Origin: CAZWCX01 sp964632945
GTDB taxonomy: Bacteria > Planctomycetota > MHYJ01 > WSZJ01 > CAZWCX01
Assembly (NCBI GenBank): GCA_964632945.1
Contig: CAZWCX010000156.1
Location: forward strand, 1-14,077
Length of the DNA stretch: 14,077 nt
Reading direction: 5' to 3'
The position numbers were made by a program, and so were the translations under genes. This document shows, in pieces, positions 14,023 to 14,077 of this stretch. Every line of letters begins with the position of its first letter. Positions within the stretch are counted from its first letter, which is position 1. The notes beneath the pieces are model-generated. The model had not been told where the DNA came from, made no database searches, and worked only from the letters and a program-made list of their open reading frames with translations.

Positions 14023-14072
14023 CGCTAGCCCGGATTATTCGCGAACAGCTTCGCTGTTCGCGAACAACCCGG
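14023..14072 (+). repeat. Palindromic interspersed element, right copy
   Basis: The element opens with CGCTAGCCCGGAT, then has a perfect 12-bp stem TTCGCGAACAGC (14038-14049) and GCTGTTCGCGAA (14053-14064) around a TTC loop, and closes with ACCCGG. The outer CCGG/CCGG and TT/AA pairs extend the hairpin. The first 13 bases are the same as the left copy (123-177) read in reverse, and ATTC follows in both after one differing base, but the inner stem differs. It sits 5 bases from the window end, downstream of a terminator, in non-coding sequence. Confidence 0.7.
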
Positions 14073-14077
14073 CTCCG

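Overview
The window looks like an environmental bacterial contig of very high GC, most likely from Planctomycetota or a neighbouring phylum. I base this on protein families, not on a marker gene. The pointers are an ECF sigma factor with a membrane protein as likely anti-sigma, large proteins ending in a 'DPFDG...SVGPDG' module, an FHA-GAF-class III cyclase, a small RING-like zinc-binding membrane protein, and a Cys-rich 'FCxxC...YNLS' protein. No rRNA, tRNA, CRISPR, transposase or phage gene is visible. The first ~80 bases are nearly pure G and look like a sequencing or assembly artefact.

Layout. A leftward operon (2804-172) encodes an ECF sigma factor, a one-TM anti-sigma candidate and a 555-residue membrane protein. 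Diverging from it, rightward, are a nucleoside 2-deoxyribosyltransferase-like protein (3091-3618) and a membrane-anchored pseudopilin-like protein (3660-4199). After a 335-bp gap with a plausible promoter come two secreted proteins: a beta-helix protein (4535-5821) and a coiled-coil protein with an HNH-like C-terminus (5848-7194). Convergent to these is a third secreted protein (9050-7515). It carries a His-Gly / Ser-Cys pair like that of clan CD (caspase-fold) peptidases and CHAT domains.

Next, two overlapping rightward genes (9334-9888 and 9885-10229) encode Cys-rich, single-TM zinc-binding-type proteins. They meet tail to tail with a leftward pair, an FHA-GAF-cyclase (12798-11158) followed by a DsbD/CcdA-like membrane protein (11149-10262). 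A small leftward zinc ribbon (13281-13111) and a rightward three-TM protein (13476-13811) diverge from a compact intergenic region with two good sigma70-type promoters. The latter gene ends at a textbook intrinsic terminator.

Taken together, the window is mostly signalling and envelope functions: an ECF regulon core, a cyclic-nucleotide signal enzyme coupled to a membrane thiol-electron carrier, and several exported proteins of unknown role. The observations I find most worth following are (i) two diverged copies of a palindromic element sharing the arm CGCTAGCCCGGAT, in opposite orientation near the two window ends, and (ii) the convergent pair of exported helical proteins with nuclease-like and caspase-like C-terminal regions. 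All functions are read by eye from motifs; no database search was run.
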